A stretch of DNA of 64,000 bases from Lumnitzera littorea (Eukaryota > Streptophyta > Magnoliopsida > Myrtales > Combretaceae), in NCBI GenBank assembly GCA_024138015.1, contig JAMXBB010000010.1:52051936-52115935 (forward strand). The letters run 5' to 3'. Positions 36,062 through 49,300 of the stretch are shown here, piece after piece. The position numbers were made by a program, and so were the translations under genes. Below the pieces are notes generated by a model that was given only the letters and a program-made list of their open reading frames with translations, was not told the origin of the DNA and searched no databases. Every line of letters begins with the position of its first letter. The stretch's first letter is position 1.

Positions 36062-38186
36062 TATCAAACCCTATTTTAGTTTTCCTTAATTTAACCTATA
36101 TTAATCTCAATTCGCTCAATATAAATTACTCGACATTAAATTAAGGAAATATATTTTTTTAAAAATATTAATAAAAATTGGAATCGCCAGCTAACTAAAT
36201 TAGTAACAAGTGAAATTAGGATTTTCAAGTAGAAAAACCCTAATTTAGTCACTAGCCCACAAATTTTCTAAAAATTAATTTTTCAAAAAATTTAACCAAA
36301 AAATCTGAATTCGAGAGCTAACCTATTAAAACCAACTCACCATATAAAAATAAAAAAAAATTTAATGAGCTTTATTTTTATAATTTTTCTAAAAATATTA
36401 AAATATATATAGATATGCAAAAATATAACTAAAATGAATTTTTTATAATTTTTTAATTACGAATTTTCAAGAAAAGAAAAAAAAGTTTTTTTTTATTTTC
36501 TATGTGATTATCCTGGAGGTGCCTACATACTCACTAGTCGGAATTAAACTAATATAGTTCTATTTTAGAAAAGATTTAGTAGGTAAATTTTTTTTTTTTT
36601 TAATTTGAAAATCGAACCAGATTTATGTTTATTTAATAATTTCTTATTTTTTAAAAAAAAAAACTAAAATAATCTAATTTCACGAATATACTTTAAAAGA
36701 AAACCTGATAAACTAAATCTTTTTAAAAAAAAACTCTGATTAAGATTTTTATATATTTTTTTAAAAACACTATGTGTCAAAATTGATCTTTTTTAAATCC
36801 AACATACAAAATATCTTCTCCGAATATACGGATCTTAAAGAAAAGATATGCGACTTTTAAAAAAAATGTAATTTTACTGAAATTTATCTAAAAATTTCAA
36901 ATTATCTAAAATAAAAAAAGCAAAATGATATGACAATTTAAAAAAATAAAAAAAAACTTACGCTAAAGAAAACAAATTAGTAAAATAAATTAATTAACTA
37001 ATAAAAAATTAAATAATTAAATAAAATAATAATTTTTTTTATTAGCTAAACAAGTCGAGTCGTGCGTGATCGGTGTGTTCGTATTGACTATGTCGTAATT
37101 GTCTGGACTACATTCATGTACTCGATGTGGAATTGATCCTACACGTACAGTAGTGGATTGTGAAGTGAACAAAATGCAACGTGTATGTGATCAGCAGTGT
37201 GGATCGTATGTGCAACTGTGTTTGTGATCATGTGTGATGGACAGTATGTTAATGTATGTGTGATCGGAAGCGTAGATCATGTTTATGGTGTTGGTGTCAA
37301 CATGTATCGGTATAGTAAAGATTATATTCAAGTGCAATATATGAGCAATGTGTTGTCGTGGAGTGGGTAAGAGTGCATGGAAGTGTATGCAATTGGGAAA
37401 TCGTATGTGACAGTGTGTGAGTGGGAAATCGTAACAGTATGCAGCAATTGTTCGATGAGTGAAGTAGTGTGTTAGCGAGTGAATGGTCAATAGTGTTTAT
37501 GCAAGCTATGTAAGGAGTGAGTGGTCAACAATGCTTATGCGAGCTAGTAAGGGGCTACTGTATACATGTATTGCTGCTACTGTTCATTAAAGCATGTGTT
37601 GGGTTGTAGAGCTTTCGTGCGGTAGGATGTATGGTTGTATAGGGATGACTGTGGAGCTGTGTTGTTGTGTTGTGTATTGGGAATTGTGAAAAACGTGTCC
37701 AAAACTTTACAGCCGAATTACTATTTATAAGCCATACAATTGAATCTTTTGGATCTTTTTTGTTATAAATTTAATCTTAACAAATCCCAGATATGAAAAG
37801 TACGATAATCCTCGATTTAGATTCATTAAAGATTCAATCCAGTTTACTAGAAATCCTACATTAATTTAGGCTTTCCATTTTAAGGCCAGACTCAATCTAT
37901 CTTAATTTAGCCCACTAACCCATTAAATAATCCTAAATCTATTTAGCTCAATATAAATTAGTTAAAAATCCACTTTATATCAAATTAAACTAAAAAATAT
38001 TTTAACGAAGCTCGATTCTTGAACATATACCATTATCCGATTTAACCCTAAACAACTTGACTTAACTCGATACGACTTGATACTTTAGTTTTATTATTTT
38101 TTCAATTTTCATTTTCTTATTATTTTTTTATTAAACATGGCCCAATAAAAATACTAAAATAAAAACAACAAAAATGAGGTGCTACA
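36062..38186 (-). repeat. Element D 5' LTR
   Basis: Co-linear with 21782-23998 over its whole length. On the minus strand it starts TGTAGCACCTCATT at 38186. It holds the same 50-bp promoter block (37683-37732) and GT-rich region (37060-37680). The minus-strand His-rich frame at 37191-37490 comes from that GT bias. Confidence 0.85.
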
Positions 38187-38325
38187 CAACCAAGTTGGTC
38201 ATAATGGTAGTAAGGTTCTGTATCTGTTCGTCCGTGGTTCAACGAGTCTGTTATTCAATGCGACCACAACTAAGAGCATCACTCTCAACATCACCTATCT
38301 TTTTTTGCACACTAGGATTTAACAT
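38187..38325 (-). pseudogene. gag: Element C gag, N-terminal part
   Basis: The minus-strand ATG at 38325 opens MLNPSVQKKIGDVESDALSC, then after a stop continues TTDEQIQNLTTIMTNLV up to 38187, where element D is inserted. The start lies about 190 bp after the PBS of element C, a normal distance. The rest of this gag is at 20969-21776. Two in-frame stops are present. Confidence 0.65.
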
Positions 38326-38514
38326 TCTCACCACAAAACTTCAATAAGTTCACAACTCAACAGAAGATTCCACATAACATTTGCTAAAAACTACACCGTA
38401 CAATAGCTTCAATAACTTGCTCTGCTTTGAAATAAAGAAACAGAGTACAACAAAGCACAAGAACTACTTCAAGAAACAACCAATACAACACTTAGCTTTT
38501 GGTCATAACCTCAA

Positions 38515-38526
38515 GCTCTAATACCA
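38515..38526 (-). other. Element C primer binding site
   Basis: Minus strand TGGTATTAGAGC differs by one base from the standard initiator-Met tRNA primer site (TGGTATCAGAGC). It lies 7 bp inside the proposed LTR edge at 38534, which fixes the orientation of element C. Confidence 0.8.
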
Positions 38527-38533
38527 AAGTATA

Positions 38534-39446
38534 TGATGTACCTAAAAGTAAGTTATCACTAGGTCTTACCATATAGTTGAATAATAGGTCTTTTAAGATA
38601 TTGAAGAAAGCAAGAATGGTCGACAAAATCAAGACAGAAGCTTTGTGAAACTGCTCTTCGAATGTAACTCACCTAGGAACATTGCACGACTTAGTCTCAA
38701 CTTGATATTACTCATAAGTAAAGAGCTAAGGTCCACTTGCCATTAACCTTGAGCTACTAGCAAAATTAAATTAAAGTGTAATTGACATACTTGGAGAAGG
38801 TATCTTGCAAGAGTAAGAGTGAATATTCATTAACAATAAGGATGATGATTCATTCGGCTACAATGAACAAGGGACTATTTATAATAAGCCCCTAAGGTTA
38901 CAAACATGTATGTCTAATGACATAAAGGGTAATACAGAATAAAGAAAAACTAGTACAATGCAAAATGGTAAATGGGACAAATAAGACAAAGGGAATATAG
39001 CATAATGTCATATAAGAGCATGACAGGTAACATGCTGTTATTGTAACCGTACTGAAGATAGTAAGGTACTAGAGTGCTATTGATGAGCTGTTCTTATGAG
39101 TCTTGTTGAGGTGTTCAGATGAGGCAACAATTCGACAGAATAGGGTATGATCGAGTGGCATAGGAGAGCTCGAAGGTTGGTGCCAAGGAGCTTAGCCTCG
39201 ACACTAGGAAGGTCAGCATCTAAGTTCTCGGTACTTGATAGGTAGTCATTGGGAAGCTCGGCATCAGGGTAGGGAACTGAGCAAAGTAGAGTGTATTTGA
39301 GATGAGCACTTAAGGAATTCAACAACAGGTCTTCCTAATGTTGGAGTTTGTCTTGATCAAACTAGGAAGACTGAGTTCTTCAAGCTAGGCCTTGCAAACC
39401 TCTAAGACAAGCTCAAGTGAGTGGTCGGGAGGTTGGTATTCCATCA
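38534..39446 (-). repeat. Element C 5' LTR
   Basis: About 913 bp, aligning at both ends and in the middle with the solo LTR at 28002-28906. It begins TGATGTACC next to the PBS and ends ATTCCATCA. The minus-strand TATA box is at about 38875 (CTATTTATAATAAG on +). The matching 3' LTR is not in the window; the element is truncated at 20968. The frame at 39077-39325 has no known motif. Confidence 0.75.
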
Positions 39447-40590
39447 ATGTTCATTTGTCTTTTGTACTTTTGTAGCTTCTTATCTTTCTTTTGAAGTTTC
39501 CTGGCTTATGAAATTACCTTGCTTTCTTATCTAGCTTCTAAGTTTGCTTTAGCTTGTTATGTACTTGAAGCTTCTGGTTCAACTTTGTTATTACATTGCT
39601 TCTAATGTGTCTTTAGCTTTTGAAACTTTCGGCTTCTTATTTTGTTCAGACTCTTTCATTCATCCTTCATCTATTTGTTTTGCTTACACTTCTATATCAT
39701 GTCTCTTATCTTTTGCTATTTGTTCCACTTTCAGGTTCTGACTTTATCTTTCTTCCTAGTTCTAATTACTTATTAGGGTTTCAAGAGATCTATCTCTTCT
39801 ACACACTTAACAACTTAATCAATAACATTAAGCATGTTTGTCTTGTTATCTTCAAATGCTTTGTAATGGAGGTTCTAACACCCTTGATAGCCTTTTAAGA
39901 TCCCTTACTCCCCATCATTGAATCTCTACTTTTTTCCTTTACCTTTAAATAATATAATTAAATGAAATTGCTAATTAATTAGGAATAGGCTAATGTAACA
40001 TCTAGTATGTATGGTCATAACTATTAACATATTGAGTTCTTGAGAACTCACTTTCAAATCTTTTTTAAGAATGACTTTTACTTGGATTATACATAAGATT
40101 CACTTGGTGGTTATGATTTTGGTGTACCAAGTATTGGTAAGACATGACTAGTGAGGCCATTCAAGCTTAAATGTTTATACTTAGCCAATTGTCATGCAAG
40201 CTTTTTCCCTTTATGTTTACTTCCCCACTATCTTAGACCATATTATTAGGATAATTTTACGTGGACTTGACATACTAGTTTTGGACCCTAGACGCTTAGC
40301 CAAGACTTGTTTTGGTAGGCTTGCATGCCTTGGAGTTTATGGAGCTATATGAACTTGTTGGATGACTGGTACTCGGTTATGCATACTTATATACAATGAT
40401 GATCAGAGTCAAATAATCTTCTTTTTAATTTACAAGGTGAATACATTGACAAATCATTTTTCTCAAACTTAATAAGGATTTCGCAAATACTAAAATTGGT
40501 TAGAAACTCACTCTCTCTAATTTAGGAAAGCTTTACATAGACTACCTAAGTAGAACATATGGTAGATTTTCATGCCCTCACTATTTCATG
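39447..40590. other. Unassigned AT-rich stretch
   Basis: No gene, RNA or mobile element was recognised. Overlapping + frames at 39559-39898 are rich in Phe, Leu and Ser from a T-rich repetitive text (CTTCT/TTGCTT) and look non-coding. Confidence 0.5.
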
Positions 40591-40944
40591 TGACACAATG
40601 ATTCTTCCATATTTCACAAGAAGCATGATTTCATGGAAGATTATGTGCATTATATGGTCATCAAGTCAAAATGACCACCAATTGTCCCTAAAGTGATGTC
40701 CAATTTGTAATAACTTTAAATGAACCCTCTGAAATGTGTATTTAGAATAGCATTAGGGAAATTTCTTGGATTTTTTTTCCATCGAAAGGGAATTGTTGTC
40801 AATCCAACAAAGTTGAAAGAGATTCAATCCATGCCCTCACCAAGTAATCAAAAAGAGGAGAAAAGTTTCATGGGAAAAGTCTCTTACATAGAGAGATTTA
40901 TGCTTGCACTAGTAGAATTTCCTACCCTTTATGACAACTCATAA
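40591..40944 (+). pseudogene. Ty3/Gypsy reverse transcriptase fragment
   Basis: An isolated scrap of RT. The first part reads HYMVIKSK near 40650, and then MNPLKCVFRIALGKFLGFFF and HRKGIVVNPTKLKEIQSMPS are in frame from 40720. These are followed by KSFMGKVSYIERFMLALVEF, which corresponds to the RT thumb/connection. No LTR or neighbouring domain was found beside it, so it is a truncated relic not clearly belonging to elements A-D. Confidence 0.8.
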
Positions 40945-43379
40945 GGAAGAGAGTACAATTCAAATGGTGATGGTTATAAGAGGAAGTAATCCATAAAATC
41001 AAAGGAATATTAATTTCCTCATAAATCATAACAATAAATCTAAATTTTCCCAGCAACAACAAATCAATATTTCTTCCAAAGTTTACATCTCTATCAGCAA
41101 AGTACTCAACATACAAAGTTTCATAAGTAGGAGTAAGGAAGTTATGTCCTTATCAAGTTAGTCATGAGGGTTGTCTTTAGGGTAAAAAATGTTGGTGGAT
41201 AAGTGACAACACCCTCTATTGAGGGTATGCTATATAGGAAACAAGTAAAGCATGCAATCCCACAAGTTGGTCCAATTTCCTATGTGGTACACCCTTAATA
41301 AAGGGTATTACAGTTGTCCACCTATCTATTACTCCATCTTTAAAACATCACTGATGCTAGATTAAACCAAGGTATATGTTGCCAACATGACCTTGTTTTT
41401 TGTGATGGCACTTTTGCTCAATTTCCTTTATGAGATTAGCTTTTATTGGTTATGAGCGGGTAAAGAGAATGAGTATTAGGCATAGAAATTCAAGTGGATG
41501 GAGAAAAACATCTTAGAGGAGAGAGAAAAAACAATAGTGAAAAGAGAGAGAGAGAGAGAGAGTTGCAAGTAAGAGAAGAAGGAGTATATGATTTAAGAGA
41601 AATTTGTAGAATAAAAGGAGGTGAAGAATTCTTTTAGATTTGAGTTAAGAAAATCAAAGTAAAGAGTTTGCAAGGAGGAGGGGGGTATGATCAATTGATG
41701 AAGGGAAAGGGGAGAGAGAGTAATAGGTTATTGAGATTTTTTAGTTGAATATAGAAAACTTTAATTGAAAGAAGGCTGTGAAAAGGTTCTTTCCGACTCA
41801 ATTTCTTCATCAATACTTCATTACATAAGTTCCAAAAAAAATTGGCCTTTCTTACAAGGCACCATTAAGGTAGATAACTAAGGTTAGATATTATCTATTA
41901 AACTAGAGGCAAACAAAAAAAAAAAGGTTATTGAAGGTAATTCGCCGACGCTCCTTGACTATGGCCAACTAAATTGACAAAACATTATTTACATTCTGGA
42001 AGACTTTATCAATTCCAAATGAACACACTTCCAATTACCATTTATTAGGTATAACCATAAAGATTGCGTATAGCTGATTTAATAATTACGATTCATCCTT
42101 TTTTATTTGAATTTTACATATTTAGGTCAATAATTCTATTACGGTTTTGGAAATACTTTTATGATCATCTCGTATGCACCTATATATGAAGAGGGAATAA
42201 TTTCCATTGTGGCTCAACAAGAAGAATACCATACACTTCCCTTAGCAAGCATAGCTTGGCACGACTCAGTGATGCACATGCGACACTAACATGATGCACA
42301 CATTGACTTAGAAAACTCAATAAATGAGTTCTTTAACTTGATCCGCCAGATGATGCCAACCTATCTGGTTATCCTAGACTACTATCTCTTCTTATGTTAG
42401 TGAATGTATATCAACATATATGTTACTCTCATTATTACAGTTGCCTTAACTACCTACCTTCATCATTTTCATTGATTTTATTTACTTAAGGATTCCTTCT
42501 GCTAATCTAGATCCTCACCATAAGTTAATCAAATTTATCTAAAATTCTAATCCTAAGTCCTTAAACCATAAATGTTGCCATGTTGTAAACTAATTTTGGT
42601 AGGCCATCACATGGCCTAAGTCGACGTTAAGGTTACATAAATTGTTATAGCATCTCAAGCTCGTCTCTCCTTTTGTATTCATCGATCTTAAATATATGAA
42701 ATGGACAATCCTAGTAAAAGAAAAGACACGAAAATTGATGAGCTACTTAACGAGGGTAGCTCGATAGCACCTTGCTCGGTCGCACACATATTCCCATGGT
42801 CAATGATGCAACAACACCACTCATACGGAAAGGGCTGGAGCGATTTTACAGTAACTAGCACGAAAAATCATCCCAGATCACTTTGTTGTATTATAATCCA
42901 GGAAAATTGTATCGGATTCATATTAACCATGAGACGCACGGGCATAATAAAAGCGCATCACCAGACTTTTGTCTACTTATTTCATATACTCTTTAATAAT
43001 AGTTATAATGATGATGATGATGATGAAAACCACATTGGAAGTATGTGAAGGAACAAACCAGAAAATCAGACATAAAAGAGGCTTCCCTCTTAATTGAACT
43101 ACATCCAGAAAATTTTTTGCTTTTCCTTATAACGATAGAAAGAGGTCATATCCCTCGGTATTTGTATAACTCTGCCCTTCCGTCCATTTTTCTACACAGG
43201 CATTTATAATAACTGTACACCTCTGCTGTACATAATTCCTTTACCAGTGCCTCACCTCCTAGTAGCCAAAATTGTGGCCACCAGTGAGCCAGATATGGCT
43301 GACAGCATCTACCATGGTAAGGCAATTGCACAATCACTTTCTATTACATCAATCTGAGATAAATCATCTCTATTATCAA
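40945..43379. other. Intergenic stretch left of the phospholipase gene
   Basis: No confident gene. It includes a (GA)n microsatellite at 41543-41562 inside a purine-rich zone (41490-41760). An open frame at 42701-43048 (+) has balanced composition, but no domain was recognised. The part next to 43380 should contain the 3' untranslated region of the minus-strand gene. Confidence 0.4.
42701..43048 (+). CDS. Hypothetical ORF, 115 residues
   Basis: This single open frame has an ATG at 42701 and reads MDNPSKRKDTKIDELLNEGS at the start and an Asp-rich end (NDDDDDENH) produced by a GAT repeat. Its base composition is less AT-rich than the surroundings over 42760-42960, which is the only hint of coding. 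No motif, signal or family was recognised and no splice partners were found. It may be chance, or an exon of an unrecognised gene or element. Confidence 0.15.
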   Translation: MDNPSKRKDTKIDELLNEGSSIAPCSVAHIFPWSMMQQHHSYGKGWSDFTVTSTKNHPRSLCCIIIQENCIGFILTMRRTGIIKAHHQTFVYLFHILFNNSYNDDDDDENHIGSM

Positions 43380-46300
43380 CTATCGGGCAAAACCATTTTC
43401 AACCAAGAGTGATCCATCTTCAACTACCTCGCCAACAAGGTTCTGCTTTGCCCAGACTGCAGCATCAAGATATCCAAGCTCAAACAGCCCATCAAGTATT
43501 TCATCTTCTGCTGGCTCAAGTGCCCAGTTGAAAAGCTGGAGGTGTTTAAAAGCTTATTCATCTTGTCTTGAATATCACAAACAAAGAAAAAAGGGAGAAA
43601 ACACCATGGTCAGAGTCAAATAAATACCTCTCTAGGGCCAGCTCTATTTTCAGGGTTGCAATCTGGGCTGATGCCAATTCCTTGCAATCCAAGTTGGGCG
43701 GCTGGAAAAGCACATACTCGAACCTGCAGAATTTTGAAACATACAAGCAGTTGTATCCTTTGTTATGACAAATCCATGCATGCCCAAACAAAGAGAAGAA
43801 AAATCTAAACTCCTCTAAAACTTCTCATATCCAGTTTCAACTACATATCCTTCCAATATCAGCAATAAAATCCTCTAAAAGTGAGCTTGTCTCAATGGCC
43901 CTTTCTGTGATACTGCAATTTCAGCAAATTTAATCATTTACTTGCAACATCTTTGTAGGCTTTATTGTAGCTTGATTCAATTCCATGTTTACTTAAGCAT
44001 TTAAGAAGGAATGCATTAGATCAATAACTTATTCCTAAAAATCAGATTCTGTAATTGCCCACTGGATATTCAAGGATACTCCACACTTGAATACATTTTT
44101 CAGCCAGAATGTAAAAGAGCTCTGATTGGATCAATCCTTGTATGGAACAATGGTCCATACAATTCCAACTCACTCAAAAGTAAATATTTCAAGAGAAATT
44201 AACCATCTACTTTAAGCCAGATTAACATTACATGCAAAAGCAAGCAAAATAACAAGGTGACACTTGACAATCAATCCTCTGAGAGACAATATCACATATT
44301 CCAACAAGGAAATACCGTTTGAGCAGCAGATGTAGGTGGCATGAATAACGTTAATCCCCCATCAATGCACAGTCTATTACGAAACAGTGTGGCTGGTCGG
44401 GGAGCTAGATAGCTGTACATGTAGTTTTGAATCAGATAAGGACTGGAAACAATGAACTACTCTTGGGGGAGAAAAATTAAAAAAACAAACAATTTTGACC
44501 ACTCACCCTGGAATGAATGAAGATGTGAATACTGCATTAACAAGATCTTCCTTAGAATCAAACTGATCTACCAGTAAACCCCTGGGCCTCCAAAGGATCT
44601 GTGTTACAGCAACTGTAGGACAAAATACAAAGAGCAAATGCCCCAAGTGTAGTTAAGACTAAATATAAGGACTGAGGAAGGAAAAATAACCGAGTTCATG
44701 AGCATTTAAAAACTGACAAAAGAAATCTAAGAACAATTACAAAAGGCATATCTATCTGATACATTTATCTGCAAAATAACCCATCTATCTGCCTGTACCC
44801 CCGCAAAGGAATTCAAGTTTTCCATAAGGATTAGGCATGCATATAGCAATACAACACAATTAAAGCTTGTCCAGCCAGGCAGAGAGAGCTACAGAAATTG
44901 TTCTATGCATCTACGTGCAATCTCACACAACAAATGGTGCCCTAGAATCTAGATAGATACATACACACACATAGGCTTATACTGCATGTTTCAAACCTTA
45001 TGTGTTAAACAGAAAGGTTCATTAACAGATGTGCAATACAGTACAATTTTCTTCTCTTTTAAACACAGAAACTGCACTAAGCATTTTTTTGGGGGAAGCT
45101 ATTGAAGTTCTGTTCAAAGATTCTACTGCTTCACTTGTTATGTACGGTTCACACTATCCAAATGACACGTCCTCAGAAGAGTTACTGGGCTCTTCCTCAT
45201 CACTGCTTCTTCAGGATTTCCAGTAGCAAACAGAACACTCATTAAGCAGTTCAGATCGTAGTTCAATTCAGCACAAAATTTACCCTGACATAAGAAATGG
45301 CCTTTATACACATATTGGATTTCATTTATTCAAGAAACATTTAGGAAATAAGACAGTGGAATGATCTAGCATTGCAAAGACATTAGCATGGAGATTCTAG
45401 AAATTTTTCCCTTGATTAAAGGAAAGTAGAAAAACACATGGACAATGTTAATAGGTGATACTATGTGTCAATCTATTATTTAGCCATTTTTTATCAGCTG
45501 TTATTAGATATTACAGGTATTAGTTGGTTAGTTACAACTGGAAGTTAGGATAGTTAGGCCTATAAATAGGCCAAGCAACAGAGTTAGGGAATTCTTTGTT
45601 TTTCATGTACAGTACTGAGTTGGAAAAAGCAAACTGCTCTTGTGAATTATCATAGCTCACAAATGTGTAGATTTCTCTTTTAATATCAATAAAAATACTG
45701 ACTATTGTGTTAGAAGAACCCTCGGCTCCACCAATTGGCACCATCCACTGTTGCTACAGGCCAGAAATGACGAGAATGCAGGCTCGTGTGGAATCTTTGG
45801 AGCAATCGGTGACTGCTTTAAGTTCTAAGGTGGCTAATTTGATGGGGAAAGTGAGATCTTCAGTCACTGAACTTCAACTGCAAATGCAAACTTCTAATAT
45901 TGTTTGCAATAGTTATTCGCATGATGCTCAGATGCAAGCCACTTAAGAAGACATGTATAATATGTTGAAAGTGCTACTAGAAGAATGGTAGGGAGAATGA
46001 AGCAAGAGATATATGCGACTTCTCACTTGCATTCCACTTGCCTTGGTGCTCACACCAGGGATTGATATCAAGTTCTCAAATTTCTCACTATGGGGAACGG
46101 TCTTCTATCCATCATAAACCTTGCACTCACAACTGTAATTGTGGTGAATATCCTGTCCATCGTCCACCTCACGATTGCATCAACACTTGTGGCAGCACTC
46201 GCCATAGCACTCACATGAAGGATAGAGAACTATCTAGTGGATATTTTGTGGCTCACAATGGTGCTCGTGAGGGTGTTCGTAGTGCTCCTATTTGCACTAG

Positions 46301-49300
46301 TGGCACTCACAAGGAAATTCATCCATATGCTGCTGTTTGTTCTAGTGCATCTTTTTCCAGTGACAAGGAGCATTATCTTCTTAGAGATGCTCACTCTTCA
46401 ACATACAAAGGATGATAGCTCCACTTCAGGTGATACTAATGATGATTACAGATTTCATTCCTCGTCTTACTTTACCTAATTTTGGTGGATTGGATCTTTC
46501 TTCTTAGCTTACTACATTTGAACAGTATTTTGATATAGATCATACTAAGAACAAAAGGAAAATTGTCATGATTGTTGTGTGTATGCAAGCTAAAGCTAAT
46601 CATTAATGAAATCATTGTGTCAATACCACCCATATCTTTGATTGGATGACTTTTGTTTGTGATTTTCTCTCGAGATTTAGTTTACTAAGACTCTAGCATC
46701 AAATCCTTTTGTCAATTTGTCAACCTTGCCACCAACTCCAAGTATTGATGAATATGTAGATGGACACCTCTCATGCTGCATTGATTTTGACATTGCCACC
46801 GCTTGCTTACTTCCTTAGGGGTTTAGGAGAGGATATATATACAAGAGCAACTACTTGAGATCCTCGTATGTTGGAGAAAGCAATAGAATTGGCTTATAAC
46901 ATCAAGGAGTTTGATTGCAAAATCTTTTTTTTCCACCACACATTAGTTGAGGCGAGTATGTGCAAAGCTATAGGAGTGCATACGCTCCAAGTAAATTTCC
47001 TCCTCCTTGCATACTATGTTGCAACCTTCAATCCTTACTACAAAGGTCAAGGAAGTTTTACTCAGATATCGACTCCAAGTTTGAATCGCATCCTCTTGCC
47101 TATTAGTGATTTTCATGCATCCAATTATGCTCCAAATATTGGTAATTCATGAGAAATAAAGGGCCAATGCCAACTTTTCTATTCAAAATTTCTCGAGAAA
47201 GAATAAACCAAGAGATTTTGCTTCCCATGTGAACAGCCCTTTTCTCTTAATCACAAGTGTCCAAATAAAACACTTCAATTTACAGTGCTAAAGGAAGAAC
47301 CTAAGAGTATTACTAAAGATTGGGAGAATTTTGAGGGAGGGGAGCTGCCTCCTTAGGAAACATGGTCTGAGTTTGAAGCCAGTAGGCTACTTGTAGATGT
47401 TTCAACAATTTGACCTTGGGGACAAGAGCTTTCTTAGAAGTGGATGTATCGCTATGACATATATCATAGTTGACTATATTAGTTAGCTATGTTTGTTCAA
47501 CTGCTTTTTGTTCTTTTCTTTTTTTGGATGAAATGTCAGATTTTGTTCAGCCGTAATTAAATATTCTAGGTATTAGTAGGTTAGTTACAGCTAGAAGTTA
47601 AGCTAGATAGGCCTGTAAATAGGCCAAGCAAGAAAGGGTTAGGGGATTCCATCATTTTTCATGTATAGAGCTGAGGGTTAGAGAGAGCAAGATGCTCTTC
47701 TAAGTTGTCATAGCTGGCATGTAAATTTCTCTTTTGACATCAACAATGCTGGTGACTTTTGCCCTAGATAGAGCCCTAGGCTCTACAAATGGGTATCTGG
47801 AGGCACTTATCAAAATGCTAAATAAAAAAAATTTTTCACTTTTTCATGCACCTACTTTTACGTTAAGAACACAATTAATATTGAAAAGCCTAAAAAGTTT
47901 ATTTTTTAGGCCCTTAACCAATATCCCAAACACCTCATTAACAGGATGCATACAATATAAAGATAAAGTCACCTATATATAGAAACTTAAACTTCTCACT
48001 TTGTTGTGATATAGGTCTAATTACTCTAGATACAAGTTCCACCATTATCTCTTAAATCCCATAGTTCACAGAAGATACTTCAGTCAATATCCAACTCACG
48101 AGTCATTTTAAAGGAGTGATCGATATGAACATCATGAGCTGTCCCGCAATAAAACCCGTATAATTTTCAGCATCTGAAAAATTCAATGTGGCTCATTCAA
48201 AATTGACCAATTACATTGCAGTTGTACCAGATGAGTTTCAGAAAATCCCTTCAACTTTTGCTTGTTAGCAGTTCTGTAAATGCCACTGTTTCACGGAAGG
48301 TGAACTGAGAACTCAGAATGCACAAGAAGCATTGCCTTTACCAGATAAGATGAAAGAATTTTCTGAGGTGATGTAGACATGTGAAACGACAACCTAAGAA
48401 CTTGAAGTTTGAGGGACATATAGATCACCATAAGGCATCGTATAGCAGACCAAAGTCCATAGAGAAGTACTTCAGTACGTCAAAACAGTTTGTTCAAGTA
48501 GAGTGATCCCCTCATACCAGAAATTTTTAACTAAAAAAAGAATAACATGGCATAAGCACTCACCACGAACTCTCCCGTTTGATTTGATATGAACATCTTC
48601 AGGAAGGAACTTATCAAGAACGTCACGAAGAACAGCCTGTACATGAATAGAATATTCAAATGCACACAAGGAGTTCATTAAGAGAATTGCTGTTCCACTG
48701 TCCAGAATATTTACAACTAACAAATTTAGAATATGATAAAGGAATCCAGAAGAAACATGAAATTTTGCCCTGCCTCCTTCGTAGCAGCACTGAATTTCCT
48801 AGCTAAGGACTATCTTTGTTAGACGTTATAACTATAAAGCTAACCCATAACATCAATAGCCAAGAATTGCTGTTCTATTGTCCAGAATATTTAGAACTAA
48901 CAAATTGTAGAATATGATAAAGGAATCCAGAAGAAACATCAACTTTTTCCCTGCCTCCTCTATAGCAGCATCGACCTAGTTAATGACTATCTTTATCAGA
49001 CTTAGTAACTATAAAGCTAACCTAGACGCTAAGGTCAAGATTGAAGCTTCAATTGACATTTAAGGAATTGAAATATCATCTTCCTATTCTGTCAAGGTGG
49101 AATGAAATATATTAGTTGAAAAATAATATCCACATTAAGAGTGAGAGCACAAAATAAAAATCTTAGAATATAGCCTCACCCCAAGTCGAAATGCAGTTCC
49201 TCTACTCCGGCAATTTTCAGCCAATACCTTAGTAGCTTTGAGAGCTTCTTCCATACTTGCTCCCGAAGCAATCACTGCACATACTATAGCACCAGCTGAG

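Larger units (their letters stand above)
21782..38186 (-). mobile_element. Element D: Ty3/Gypsy (Tat lineage) retrotransposon, inactive
   Basis: This minus-strand element has two LTRs of about 2.2 and 2.1 kb (21782-23998 and 36062-38186), a PPT, integrase, aRH, RNase H, RT, pre-RT region and gag in reverse order. It sits inside gag of element C, since gag text continues on both sides. Flanks TAGCT (21777-21781) and CAACC (38187-38191) are not identical; they differ only by transitions, so the target duplication is at best decayed. Two solo LTRs (28002-28906 and 31993-35462) are nested inside. Without them the element is about 12 kb. A standard PBS was not recognised next to 36061. Stops, frameshifts and lost catalytic residues make it inactive. 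Confidence 0.85.
44613..48563 (-). other. Intron 3 of the phospholipase gene
   Basis: A 3951-bp intron with GTGAGT donor and CAG acceptor. About 2.3 kb of it is the inserted LTR element at 45466-47788. The remaining 1.6 kb is similar in length to intron 1. No other gene is recognised. Confidence 0.8.

Noticed and set aside
39559..39898. Two overlapping + strand ORFs rich in Phe and Leu
   Set aside because: T-rich repetitive text in two overlapping frames. No start context, motif or homology was recognised.
45029..45226. 65-residue + strand ORF in intron 3
   Set aside because: Lies inside the intron on the strand opposite to the gene, with no motif. A short chance frame.
46038..46479. Two overlapping + strand ORFs (125 and 80 residues)
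   Set aside because: They lie in the middle of the intronic LTR element, in overlapping frames with His/Cys-rich or Leu/Val-rich text from CACTCACA-like repeats. Kept only as part of the decayed gag region.
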